Positions 55,790 through 64,000 of a stretch of 64,000 nucleotides of DNA are shown piece by piece. The stretch is taken from assembly GCA_037953625.1 (NCBI GenBank), contig CM075651.1, positions 62,606,501 to 62,670,500 on the forward strand, read 5' to 3'. The stretch is from Crotalaria pallida. Its lineage: Eukaryota > Streptophyta > Magnoliopsida > Fabales > Fabaceae. A program made the translations under genes and the position numbers. Below the pieces are notes generated by a model that saw only the letters and a program-made list of their open reading frames with translations, did not search any database and was not told the DNA's origin. Within the stretch, counting starts at the first letter, position 1, and every line of letters begins with the position of its first letter.

Positions 55790-57424
55790 ATGGCTGGTAG
55801 GCGAGTCGAAAATGATGGGATCCGCGCTATTCTGGAACATCTGGTACAGATGCAACAGGATCAGGCTGCTAACATAGCGCAAGTTCATCATAACCAGGGG
55901 GAGAACATAGCAGCAGCAGCTGCAGCAGCAGCAACGGCCGCAGCAGCCACCATGAATCCTCAACCCCCAGCTCCATTTGCTATTGATTGGCTTGCACGGT
56001 TCAGAAAGAACGATCCAAAAAAGTTCGAAGGTGGGTTCAATCCCGATGGAGCACAGCTTTGGTTGCAGGAGATTGAAAAGATCCTGAACACCATGGCACC
56101 ACCGGAGGAACAGAAGGTTTTGCTAGCACAGTACATGCTGACTAGTGAAGCGGAACACTGGTGGCAACAAATGCGGAGGGGTTTAGAGGCGGACAATCAG
56201 GTGATCACATGGGATTTGTTCAATAATCGTTTTCTGGGCAAATACTTTCCTGAAGATGTTCGCAGAGAGAAGGAGATAACTTTTATGCAGCTCGTGCAAG
56301 GGAACATGAGCATTGGAGAGTATGCTTCTAGGTTTGAGGACTTGATCCGATATGCAGGGAGTTACAGGGATGCAGATGAAAGGACCAAGTGCATCAAGTT
56401 CGAGACCGGACTTCGTTCTGAAATCAAGATGGCTTTTGAATATCAGAACATCGCCAACCTGTCTCAACTAATCAACATGACTAGCACTTATGAAAAGAGA
56501 AGGAAGCAGCGTGCAGCTGAAAAACGCAGCAAGAATGTTCAGAAGGCTGGAGGTCCTATCAGGGTCAAGAGTTCGGTGCAGCGACCAGGTCCTTACTCCC
56601 AGCCTAGAACAGGCCCGGCAGTGAGTACCTATGGTCCTATTCCGACTTGTCCACATTGTGGTAGACACCATAGGGGAGATTGCTGGACATTAGATCCGAG
56701 TAAGGGTCCAACCTGTTACAAGTGCGGGCAGCCGAGTCACATTGTGATGAATTGTCCTAAAAATGCAGTTAAGAAGGAGGTGAATATGGCCAAGGTTCAG
56801 AAAGCTGGTGACAATCGGGTGACACGGAAGGGCAAGGTGTATACTTTGGATGGCGAAGAAGTTACGGATGCTGATGAACTAATTAGAGGTACCGGTTATG
56901 TTAATAATATTGCTTGTGGTATTCTCTATGATTGTGGGGCTTCTCATTCATTTATTTCTGCGGATTGCATGAAGAAGTTAGGGTTGTCTGCAATAGAAAT
57001 GCCTTATAAATTATCTGTCTCTACCCCTACAAATTCATCTGTAGTCACATCAACGATGTGTTTGGATTGCCCACTTCGAGTATTGGAGCGGGAATTCAAA
57101 GTAAATCTAATCTGTTTGCCTCTAACTAAGCTGGACATCATTCTGGGCATGGACTGGATGTCTCGGCACCATGTTCTAATTGACTGTCATCATAAATTAA
57201 TTACTATCAGCGATCTTCCTTTATCTTCCCTGGAAATGAATGAGGAGGCAGAGATCAGTCAGATTCCGATAGTCTGCGAATTTCCAGAAGTCTTTCCTGC
57301 AGAGATTCCTGGATTACCGCCGAATAGAGAAGTGGAGTTTAGTATTGATCTAATGCCTGGTGCAGGTCCTATTTCAATAGCCCCGTATAGAATGGCACCT
57401 CCGGAGTTAGTAGAGTTGAAATAG
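55790..57424 (+). CDS. gag-pol: Tekay Gag and protease, open to an in-frame stop
   Basis: It starts MAGRRVENDGIRAILEHLV 160 bp after the primer site. An alanine-rich stretch (about residues 41-54) precedes the retrotransposon Gag domain (about 60-240: DPKKFEGGFNPDGAQLWLQE, WWQQMRRGLE, NNRFLGKYFPEDVRREKE). Cysteine-histidine motifs are CPHCGRHHRGDC (about 284) and a canonical knuckle CYKCGQPSHIVMNC (about 306-319). The protease has LYDCGASHSFIS (about 382) and a second signature IILGMDWM (about 452). The reading runs towards reverse transcriptase (SIAPYRMAPPELVELK) and stops at TAG 57422-57424, after which the same frame continues. Gag is therefore intact and Pol is interrupted. Confidence 0.9.
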   Translation: MAGRRVENDGIRAILEHLVQMQQDQAANIAQVHHNQGENIAAAAAAAATAAAATMNPQPPAPFAIDWLARFRKNDPKKFEGGFNPDGAQLWLQEIEKILNTMAPPEEQKVLLAQYMLTSEAEHWWQQMRRGLEADNQVITWDLFNNRFLGKYFPEDVRREKEITFMQLVQGNMSIGEYASRFEDLIRYAGSYRDADERTKCIKFETGLRSEIKMAFEYQNIANLSQLINMTSTYEKRRKQRAAEKRSKNVQKAGGPIRVKSSVQRPGPYSQPRTGPAVSTYGPIPTCPHCGRHHRGDCWTLDPSKGPTCYKCGQPSHIVMNCPKNAVKKEVNMAKVQKAGDNRVTRKGKVYTLDGEEVTDADELIRGTGYVNNIACGILYDCGASHSFISADCMKKLGLSAIEMPYKLSVSTPTNSSVVTSTMCLDCPLRVLEREFKVNLICLPLTKLDIILGMDWMSRHHVLIDCHHKLITISDLPLSSLEMNEEAEISQIPIVCEFPEVFPAEIPGLPPNREVEFSIDLMPGAGPISIAPYRMAPPELVELK

Positions 57425-58822
57425 CAGATAGAGGAGCTTTTGGCTAAGGGCTTGATTAGACCGAGTGTGTCACCTTGGGGAGCTCCGATTCTTTTTGTTA
57501 AAAAGAAGGACGGAAGTCTCCGAATGTGCATCGATTATAGGCAATTGAATGTGGTGACTGTGAAAAATAAATATCCTCTTCCTCGCATTGATGATTTGCT
57601 GGACCAATTACGAGGGGCAGCCGTGTTTTCTAAGATTGACCTTTGATCTGGATACCATCAAATCCGTATCCGAGAGGAGGACATCCCTAAAACAGCATTC
57701 AAGTCGAGATATGGACATTTTGAATATGTGGTGATGTCCTTTGGTCTCACGAATGCTCCGGTCATCTTCATGGACTATATGAACATGATTTTCAGGCCGT
57801 ACTTGGATTCTTTTGTCATAGTCTTTATCGACGACATTCTCATCTATTCTAAGAGTCCAAGTGAGCATGCTGAGCATCTGAGAATAGTGTTGCAAATTCT
57901 CAAATCTAAACAGCTTTATGCAAAGCTTTCTAAATGTAGTTTCTGGTTGAATGAAGTGCAGTTTCTAGGGCATGTCATTTCTGAGAAGGGTGTTGCTGTT
58001 GATCCTTCCAAGGTGGAAGCGGTACTTAAGTGGGAGAGACCCACGTCCATTACTGAGATCAGAAGCTTTCTTGGTATGGCTGGGTATTATCGGAGATTTA
58101 TTGAGGGATTTTCTAAATTGGCCCTTCCTTTGACAACTCTTACACGGAAAGGTGTTCCGTTTGAGTGGTCCCCGGAATGTGAAGATAGTTTCCAAGAATT
58201 GAAGAGGCAGTTAACTAGTTCCCCAGTGCTAATTTTTCCGGACCCGACTCAATCCTTCGTGGTGTATTGTGATGCTTCTAAACAAGGGTTGGGTTGTGTG
58301 TTGATGCAGCAAGGGCAAGTCATAGCTTATGCATCCAGACAATTGAGACAGCACGAACAGAACTATCCTACTCATGATCTTGAGTTGGCGGCAGTGGTTT
58401 TTGCTTTGAAAATCTGGAGGCATTATCTATATGGTTCAAAGTTCGAAGTCTTTAGCGATCATAAAAGTCTTCGCTATCTCTTCGATCAAAAGGAGTTGAA
58501 TATGAGACAGAGGAGGTGGATGGAGTTTCTGAAAGACTACGACTTTGATCTTCGGTATCATCCGGGCAAAGCCAATGTAGTGGCTGATGCACTAAGTCGT
58601 AAGACTTTGCATGTCAGCAATCTGATGGTGAAAGAGATGCAATTGATACAAGAGTTTAGTGACCTCAACTTGAACATGCAAGTGAAAGAGAAGAGCATCG
58701 TTCTAGAAATGTTGCAGGTTACTAATGATTTGATTGGTCTTATTAAAGAAAGACAAGCCGACGATTCGGAATTGCAAAAGTTGTTAGAAGGGCATCGGGC
58801 AATGAAGAGCCCGACTTTGTGA
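57425..58822 (+). pseudogene. pol: Tekay reverse transcriptase and RNase H, interrupted
   Basis: It continues the gag-protease frame. The reverse transcriptase fingers (KGLIRPSVSPWGAPILFVKK, RMCIDYRQLN) are followed by a TGA at 57644-57646. The palm then shows MSFGLTNAP and the catalytic FIDDILIYSKS (near 57823-57857). RNase H follows with VVYCDASKQGLGCVLMQ (near 58260), HDLELAAVVFAL and FSDHKSLRYLF. A frameshift at about 58795-58820 passes the reading to frame 1. Catalytic residues are all present; the defects are one stop and one frameshift. Confidence 0.88.
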
Positions 58823-59624
58823 AAGGTTCTGATGGCATTATCCGATTTAGGGGTCGGATATGTGTTCCTATGGATTTCGAAGTTAGAAGAGATATCCTAT
58901 GGGAAGCGCATCGAGCCAAGATGAATTTCCATCCTGGTGCAACAAAGATGTACCAAGACTTGAAAAGGATTTATTGGTGGCCGAAGTTGAAAACCGATGT
59001 GGCCGATCATGTGTCTCATTGCCTAACTTGTCAGAAAGTTAAAATTGAGCATCAAAAGCCTGGTGGTCCTTTGCGATCACTTGATATCCCGGAGTGGAAA
59101 TGGGATAGTATAGCTATGGACTTTGTGACGGGTTTACCAAGGACTGCTGGAGGATGTGATGCAGTTTGGGTAGTGGTGGACCGTCTTACAAAGTGTGCTC
59201 ATTTCATTCCTATCACAAGAAATATACCCTTGAGAAGTTGACTCAGTTGTATATCAGGGACATAGTGAAGTTGCATGGTGTTCCTACCAGTATAGTATCT
59301 GATCGCGATCCGAGGTTTCTGTCCAGATTTTGGCAGAGTCTTCAGCAGGCATTGGGTACTAAGCTGAAATTTAGTACGGCTTATCATCCGCAGACAGACG
59401 GGCAATCTGAGCGTACTATCCAGACACTTGAGGATTTGTTGAGAGCGTGTGTTCTGGAGCAAGCCGGAAGTTGGGAGCAGTTACTACCTTTGATGGAGTT
59501 TACTTACAACAAAAGTTTTCACTCTAGCATCGGCATGGCACCATTTGAGGCTCTCTACGGAAGGAAATGTAGGACGCCTTTGTGTTGGTTCCAAATAGGT
59601 GAAAATCTGTTGACAGGTCCTGAC
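58819..59624 (+). pseudogene. pol: Tekay integrase, part before the LTR D insertion
   Basis: The zinc finger is visible as HRAKMNFHPGATKMYQ (two H) and HCLTCQKVK (two C). The core shows AMDFVTGLP, VSDRDPRFL and TDGQSERTIQ for the D, D and E positions. A frameshift near 59220-59240 separates the first core aspartate from the rest. The reading is cut at 59624 after ENLLTGPD by solo LTR D and resumes at 62523. Confidence 0.87.
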
Positions 59625-59993
59625 TGTAACATCTCGAATTTTAATTCAAATAATAATTAGAATAACGATAAGATTTGGAAGTAAGGATTATTCTAAAAAG
59701 GATGTAAAATGATGGATTTGGAGTTCTTTGAATGACATAAAGGAATCAAGAAGCATTGGCATCAAAAAGGAGGTTGAAAGATGAATAAAAGAGCGTTAGA
59801 AGCGATGTTTTTGGTGTTATAAACACCCTATATTAGGAAATTCAAAATAAAAGATTTACAACTCTAAACACAAATTCCACCGTTGGATTTAAAGTAGGAT
59901 AGGTGAGGAAGCATGTGTCAAAATTTGAGGAAGATCCAACGGTTAACGAAGAAGTTATGGCCTTTCAAAGTCGGGGTGCTGCAAACTCTGCAA

Positions 59994-60070
59994 CTTAATC
60001 GATTAAGCTGCAGCTTAATCGATTATGACCAGAATGTTGGGAAACCCTTAATCGATTACTAATCGATTTA
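59994..60070. repeat. TTAATCGATTAA palindrome cluster in LTR D
   Basis: CTTAATCGATTAAG (59994-60007, perfect 14-bp palindrome), AGCTGCAGCT (60006-60015), TAATCGATTA (60016-60025) and two further AATCGATT words near 60050-60068. Confidence 0.9.
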
Positions 60071-60942
60071 ACGACCCTGCAGTGGAAAAAAATAAAGGTC
60101 GTTCACGCGTGATTTTGGCCATAATGCACGAAATTTCTCTCTCTAGGGCACCCAATCTCTCATCCCAAATTCATCAAGCTTCAAGGGAATTACTCCAAAG
60201 TCCACCATCAAGTCTCTCTTGGTCTCTCCACGTAAGTATTCATGATTCTTGAAGTTCTTCTCTCCCTCTAAGTTGGGTTTTTTCTCTCTCTCTCTTTCCT
60301 CCCTTTGGGGAAATTCGAATTTCTCTTTGAATAGGGCAATAATCTCATCATTCTTCCATTCCTTTGGCTTAGAGAAGGTTATCATCATTCTCCCTATCTT
60401 TTTGGCATGGGAGCTCTTCGTTTTGGGAGCGTGCGGAGCGAAGGCTTGGGTTTTCCGCTCTTCCTCTCCTTGGTTAAGGTAAGGGGGTGGATATAGTGAG
60501 CATTGACTTGTTCTAGGAAAGAGTTTGTATTTAGATATAATGGTTGGCTAGGAGTTTGTGTGTTAGGGTAGAAAATTAGAAATCTCAATTTAGGAATTAA
60601 GGAAAATGTTAAAAATAGGCTTAATTGGTAATTATGGAACTCTAGGAAGTAAAGAATGAGGTTAGGTTTTAATTGAGGAAAATAAATGGCATGAACCCCT
60701 AATTTAGGACTTTGAATCAATAATTCGGACAAGTGAGAAGAAAATGTGGTTGTTGCATGATTATATGAAAAGGTGAAGTTTGTTATTATTTGCACTCTAA
60801 TTGTTATGTGAAATGTGAAATGTGGCTATTTGTTTATAATATGAAGGTGCTTGTGCTTGGAATGATTTGGTAAACATTAAATGGAATTGGTGGACCAAAT
60901 AATGACAAATAATATGGAAAATTAATATTGGATAAATATGGT

Positions 60943-61783
60943 GATGTATCGTAGGCCTTCGATTTGGGGGAGACGATACATCGTAAAAATTGGGGTTGTA
61001 TTGTAGGCCTTCGATTTGGGGGAGACAATACAACGAAACTGGGGCGATGTATGTAGGCCTTCGATTTGGTGGAGACATACATCGTCGATGGTGTATGTAT
61101 GTAGGCCTTCGATTTAGTGGAGACATACATACACCGTAAATAAAAAGGAAAAGGAAATAAAAATGGTAAATGTCACAGGTGGTTGTATTGACCCTGTGGC
61201 ACGACGCAGGTGGTTGTATTGACCCTATGGCGCGGCGCAGGTGGTTGTATTGACCCTGCGGCCTAAATAAAATGGTACATGTCACAGGTGGTTGTGTTGA
61301 CCCTGTGGCACGGCGCAGGTGGTTGTATTGACCCTGTGGCCAAATAATAAAGAGGTAAAACGGTAATGGAAAAGCAATGTATGTAGGCCTTCGATTTGGT
61401 GGAGACATACATCGTGATTGGTGTGTGTATGTAGGCCCTTGATTTGGTGGAGACATACATACACCGAAAATAAAAGGAAATGAATAAGGAAACAGGGGAA
61501 TAAAATTGAATAAGGTAATGGTAATGGAAACGCGATGTATGTAGGCCTTCGATTTGGTGGAGACATACATCGTGATTGGTGTATGTATTTAGGCCTTCGA
61601 TTTGGTGTAGACATACATACACCGAAAATAAAAGGAAATGAATAAGGAAACAGGGGAATAAAATTGAATAAGAATATGGTAATGGAAACACGATGTATGT
61701 AGGCCTTCGATTTGGTGGAGACATACATAGTGATTGGTGTATGTATGTAGGCCTTCGATTTGGTGGAGACATATATATACACC
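60943..61783. repeat. Array of about ten hairpins with a constant loop and covarying arms (LTR D)
   Basis: Each unit has the loop AGGCCTTCGATTTGGTGGAG or a near copy, between perfectly paired arms. The arms differ between units: GATGTATCGT/ACGATACATC (60943-60982), GTTGTATTGT/ACAATACAAC (60995-61034), CGATGTATGT/ACATACATCG (61045-61084), GGTGTATGTATGT/ACATACATACACC (61090-61135). Later units near 61375, 61420, 61535, 61580, 61690 and 61735 alternate short and long arms. The array is interrupted at 61170-61345 by a second repeat. Confidence 0.92.
61170..61345. repeat. Second short array in LTR D (GGTGGTTGTATTGACC units)
   Basis: Five units with GCAGG or CACAGG, a constant TGGTTGTATTGAC, then CCTGTG or CCTGCG. 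CACAGG pairs with CCTGTG and CGCAGG with CCTGCG in three units; the other two have mismatches. Confidence 0.85.
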
Positions 61784-62097
61784 GTAAAAATAAGGAAAAG
61801 GTAAGGGATTAAAAAGGGATTTCTTTGGAAATGGGGAAAATAAATAAAAGGGAACCAAAGGGTAAAAAGGAATTAACTAAAAAGGGAATCGACACTTATA
61901 AAATGATGGAATTGGAAAATATGGTATGTTTGTGATGAACTTTTACTTATGTGGATAAATTTCTAGTTGTGTTTGGCCTGGTTAGTTGTTATGTCTATCT
62001 AGAAACTGCTATTCTATTTCATGTGCAATGCTCACTCCCTTACTATACTTTACAGGTACAGAGATTGAGATTGCACAGCCCCCGGCCGAGCAGGAGC

Positions 62098-62118
62098 ACT
62101 TTCCCTTACAGGGAAAGT
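62098..62118 (+). promoter_or_regulatory. LTR hairpin, LTR D version
   Basis: ACTTTCCCT-TAC-AGGGAAAGT, nine perfect pairs after GGCCGAGCAGG. One C-G pair of LTR G and Tekay is T-A here on both arms. Confidence 0.75.
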
Positions 62119-62517
62119 AGGGTTATTATGAGATAATGACATATAATATGGGCCTAAGCCTCTTATGTTATTTTGATGTAGATTTAATATGCATATCTCG
62201 AATGAGGCTTAGGATGGCTTTGCTTTGCTAAAGTTATAACTTTTGGTTTCAATACTCAAACTTAGCATTCCCGCTATTACTCTAATATTTTTGGAGCCCA
62301 TTGGGCCTGGATATGTTTTAGAAATATTATCTGAAGCCCTGCTAGCTATTGGTTGTTTAATTAAAATTGTTTACCACAGGTTGAATTTTTGGATTAGTCC
62401 GAAAAACAGACTAAACTCCGTCCGTTTGACGGGTGATTTTATTATATTAAAAAGGAATTTTTAAGTACACATTTTTAATACTTGGGAGTTAAGGGTAGTA
62501 ATATTAAGGGTGTTACA

Positions 62518-63087
62518 CTGACATTGTGAAAAAACAACTGAGAAGGTCACAATGATCAAGAATAAAATGAAAACTTCACAGGATCGCCAAAAGAGTTATG
62601 CTAATAGGCGAAGGAGACCTTTGGAGTTCGATGTTGGGAATCATGTGTTCCTAAGAGTGTCTCCGGTCACAGGAATTGGTAGGGCAATTAAGTCCAGGAA
62701 ACTAACTCCTCGGTTTGTTGGGCCTTATGATATTCTGGAGAAAGTTGGCCCGGCAGCGTACAGGATTGCCTTACCCCCTCACTTAGCAAGGCTTCATGAC
62801 ATGTTTCATATTTAACAATCAAGGAAATACGTCCATGATCCTTCGCATGTGGTTACCTTAGATGATTTGCCTTTGAAGGAGAATTTGACTTTTGAAGTTC
62901 TGCCAGTTAGAATTGAAGACAGGCAGGTGAAGCAGCTCAGAGGCAAGGAAATCTCCTTGGTGAAAGTTATCTGGATCAGGAACAATGTGGAGGAGGCTAC
63001 ATGGGAACTAGAGGACAAGATCAGGCAGTCTCATCCACAATTGTTCGATGAATTTCGAGGGCGAAATTCTGGTAAGTGGGAGAGAAT
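62518..63087 (+). pseudogene. pol: Tekay integrase C-terminal part with chromodomain-like tail, and purine tract
   Basis: It resumes after the CTGAC duplication with KNKMKTSQDRQKSYANRRRR and FDVGNHVFLRVSPVTGIGR, the integrase C-terminal domain. A TAA at 62813-62815 interrupts after LHDMFHI; the same frame continues. The tail has LVKVIWIRNNVEEATWELED and IRQSHPQLF (near 62960-63045), the chromodomain-like motif that in chromoviruses is thought to direct integration to heterochromatin. The purine-rich GTAAGTGGGAGAGAAT (63072-63087) is the polypurine tract. Confidence 0.85.
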
Positions 63088-64000
63088 TGTAACATCCTAA
63101 GCTTTATTTTTAAGAGAAATTATTATTAAAAACCTAGAAAAAATTGGAATAATAACTTAACAAATTTTGGTAGATAGGTGAGTAGTAAATATAAGTCCTA
63201 GGGGTTGTATAGAAGGCATTTGTAGCTTCGAGCGATATTATATAAGCGAAATCGGGAGTTGAATCGGCGTTTTAGATGTTAGAAATCAACCGAAAAGAGA
63301 AAATTAGGAATTTATTATAGGATGCTAAGAAAATAAATTCCACCGTTGGATATGAAGTTTATGGGGTTAAGAAGCTTGTCTAAAAATTTGGACCCGATCC
63401 GACGGTAAACAAAAAAGTTACGGCGAATCGAAGGTTGAAAATGCTGACTGACGCCCAGGTGCACTAGCCTGCGCCCAGGCAAGCACTACTGTTCATTGGT
63501 GCTGAGCCAGGAGGTTTTTTGCCCAGGCGGCTAATCGTGCGCCCAGGCGCGCTCGTGAGGCACCAGCCACGCACCAGTTTCGTGTTGGCACGCCAATTCA
63601 TCCCCCCAACCAGCATCTGGCGCATCAGCCATGCACCAGCTTGGTGCTGATGCTGTTCTCGCGCTCAGGCGCGCCAGACGTACGCCCAGGCGCGCGACAC
63701 AGATTAGATTAGATCTGGACCGTCCAAACTCAATTTGGAGGCTAAGTTTTAAACTATGGCCACACGATTTCTCTGGCTTCATGGCAAGAAATTGAAACAT
63801 CAAAAACGCCTCATTCCCTCACACTCCAACACCCTTCCACTCTCATCACTTCCATCATTTCTCTCAAGCTCCAAGATCAAATTTTCATCATCACCTCCAT
63901 ACAAACACTTGATTTTGGGCACCTCAAACCCAAAATCATTAAACCCCATCAAGCCTTGCACCATGGAAGTGGGTTGAAGCTTCATTCTTTCCTCCCTTGA
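63088..64000 (+). repeat. Tekay 3' LTR, first 913 bp
   Basis: It matches 53033-53950 with about 30 differences, several of them in the CGCCCAGGCGC cluster (63450-63695). It is cut by the window end. Confidence 0.92.

Larger units (their letters stand above)
60479..62055 (+). other. Candidate intron in LTR D
   Basis: Donor-like TTAAG|GTAAGG and acceptor-like CCCTTACTATACTTTACAG|GT bracket 1577 nt containing both hairpin arrays. A second donor-like CAC|GTAAGT is at 60232. Confidence 0.45.
59625..62517 (+). mobile_element. LTR D: 2.9 kb solo LTR inside the Tekay integrase
   Basis: TGTAACATCTCG to AAGGGTGTTACA, flanked by the target duplication CTGAC (59620-59624 and 62518-62522). No internal region, so it is a solo LTR. 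In order: the motif AACGGTTAACGAAGAAG (59938-59954), a TTAATCGATTAA cluster (59994-60070), a pyrimidine-rich leader, a donor-like TTAAG|GTAAGG (GT 60479), hairpin arrays (60943-61783), an acceptor-like ACTTTACAG (AG 62054-62055), GGCCGAGCAGG and a hairpin (62098-62118). The open frames at 60797-61858 are translations of the hairpin array and not genes. Confidence 0.92.
53033..64000 (+). mobile_element. Tekay-type chromovirus (Gypsy), running off the right end
   Basis: 5' LTR 53033-55612, primer site, gag, protease, reverse transcriptase, RNase H, integrase with C-terminal chromodomain-like tail, purine tract and 3' LTR from 63088. The 3' LTR end and target duplication are outside the window. 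The integrase is split by solo LTR D. In the 913 bp that can be compared, the two LTRs differ by about 30 substitutions and small indels (about 3 percent), suggesting somewhat over one million years at 1.3e-8. Two in-frame stops and two frameshifts make it defective. Confidence 0.92.

Noticed and set aside
60943..61783. CRISPR-like array (regular repeats with changing parts)
   Set aside because: The variable parts are paired arms of the same hairpin and not unrelated spacers; the context is a plant LTR and no cas gene is present.
60797..61858. Long overlapping minus-strand ORFs rich in MSPPNRRPTYIH-type repeats
   Set aside because: They are translations of the hairpin minisatellite in LTR D in several frames at once; unit periodicity explains the open frames.

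Overview
The window is a block of plant heterochromatin-type DNA made almost entirely of nested LTR retrotransposons. I see no single-copy host gene, tRNA, rRNA or CRISPR array. The lineages present (Sirevirus-like Copia with several polypurine tracts, Tat-lineage Gypsy with two RNase H domains and an antisense ORF, Tekay-type chromovirus, Athila-type primer site) point to an angiosperm, most likely a eudicot. The species cannot be named from the sequence.

Layout from left to right. 1-3032: a Gypsy LTR on the minus strand (LTR X, left end outside the window), followed by its polypurine tract and a pol C-terminal remnant (to about 3200). 3200-4620: AT-rich, unclassified, with a diverged tandem duplication. 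About 4620-5705: the 3' part of another Gypsy LTR (LTR G). 5706-6199 and 22254-25738: a non-autonomous minus-strand element with an Athila-type primer site (element A). It is split by a 2.8 kb solo LTR (LTR E, 6200-22248, target duplication CCATT). LTR E is itself split by a 13.2 kb non-coding, large-LTR tandem element (7721-20960, target duplication GGGAA). 25739-27990: a related element in the opposite orientation (element B). It is interrupted at 27991 by LTR F.

LTR F is a host for three further insertions: a young Sirevirus-like Copia element (28944-39735, minus, target duplication ATTAC); a Tat-lineage Gypsy (40310-49938, plus, target duplication AGGTG); and an LTR of the large-LTR family (from 50424, plus). 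That last LTR is split at 53033 by a Tekay chromovirus that runs off the right end. The chromovirus integrase is in turn split by a 2.9 kb solo LTR (LTR D, 59625-62517, target duplication CTGAC).

The most interesting signal is in the LTRs, not the proteins. Five LTRs from different Gypsy families (X, E, F, Tekay, D) share one order of parts: a splice-donor-like AG|GTAAG, a family-specific repeat region that is in several cases an array of hairpins, an acceptor-like pyrimidine tract ending YAG|GT, then a GGCCG-containing block and a short hairpin whose stem covaries between families. LTR G keeps the acceptor and hairpin part. Separately, clusters of short palindromic words (ACTCGAGT; GCGCCTAGGCGC and relatives; TTAATCGATTAA) occur in LTRs, and the same word appears in elements from different superfamilies. 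In LTR D a minisatellite consists of about ten hairpins with a nearly constant 20-nt loop and covarying arms. Together these suggest an LTR-borne intron with structured RNA, and a rapidly turning-over palindrome code. I do not recognise either as described; both are inferences from reading the sequence.
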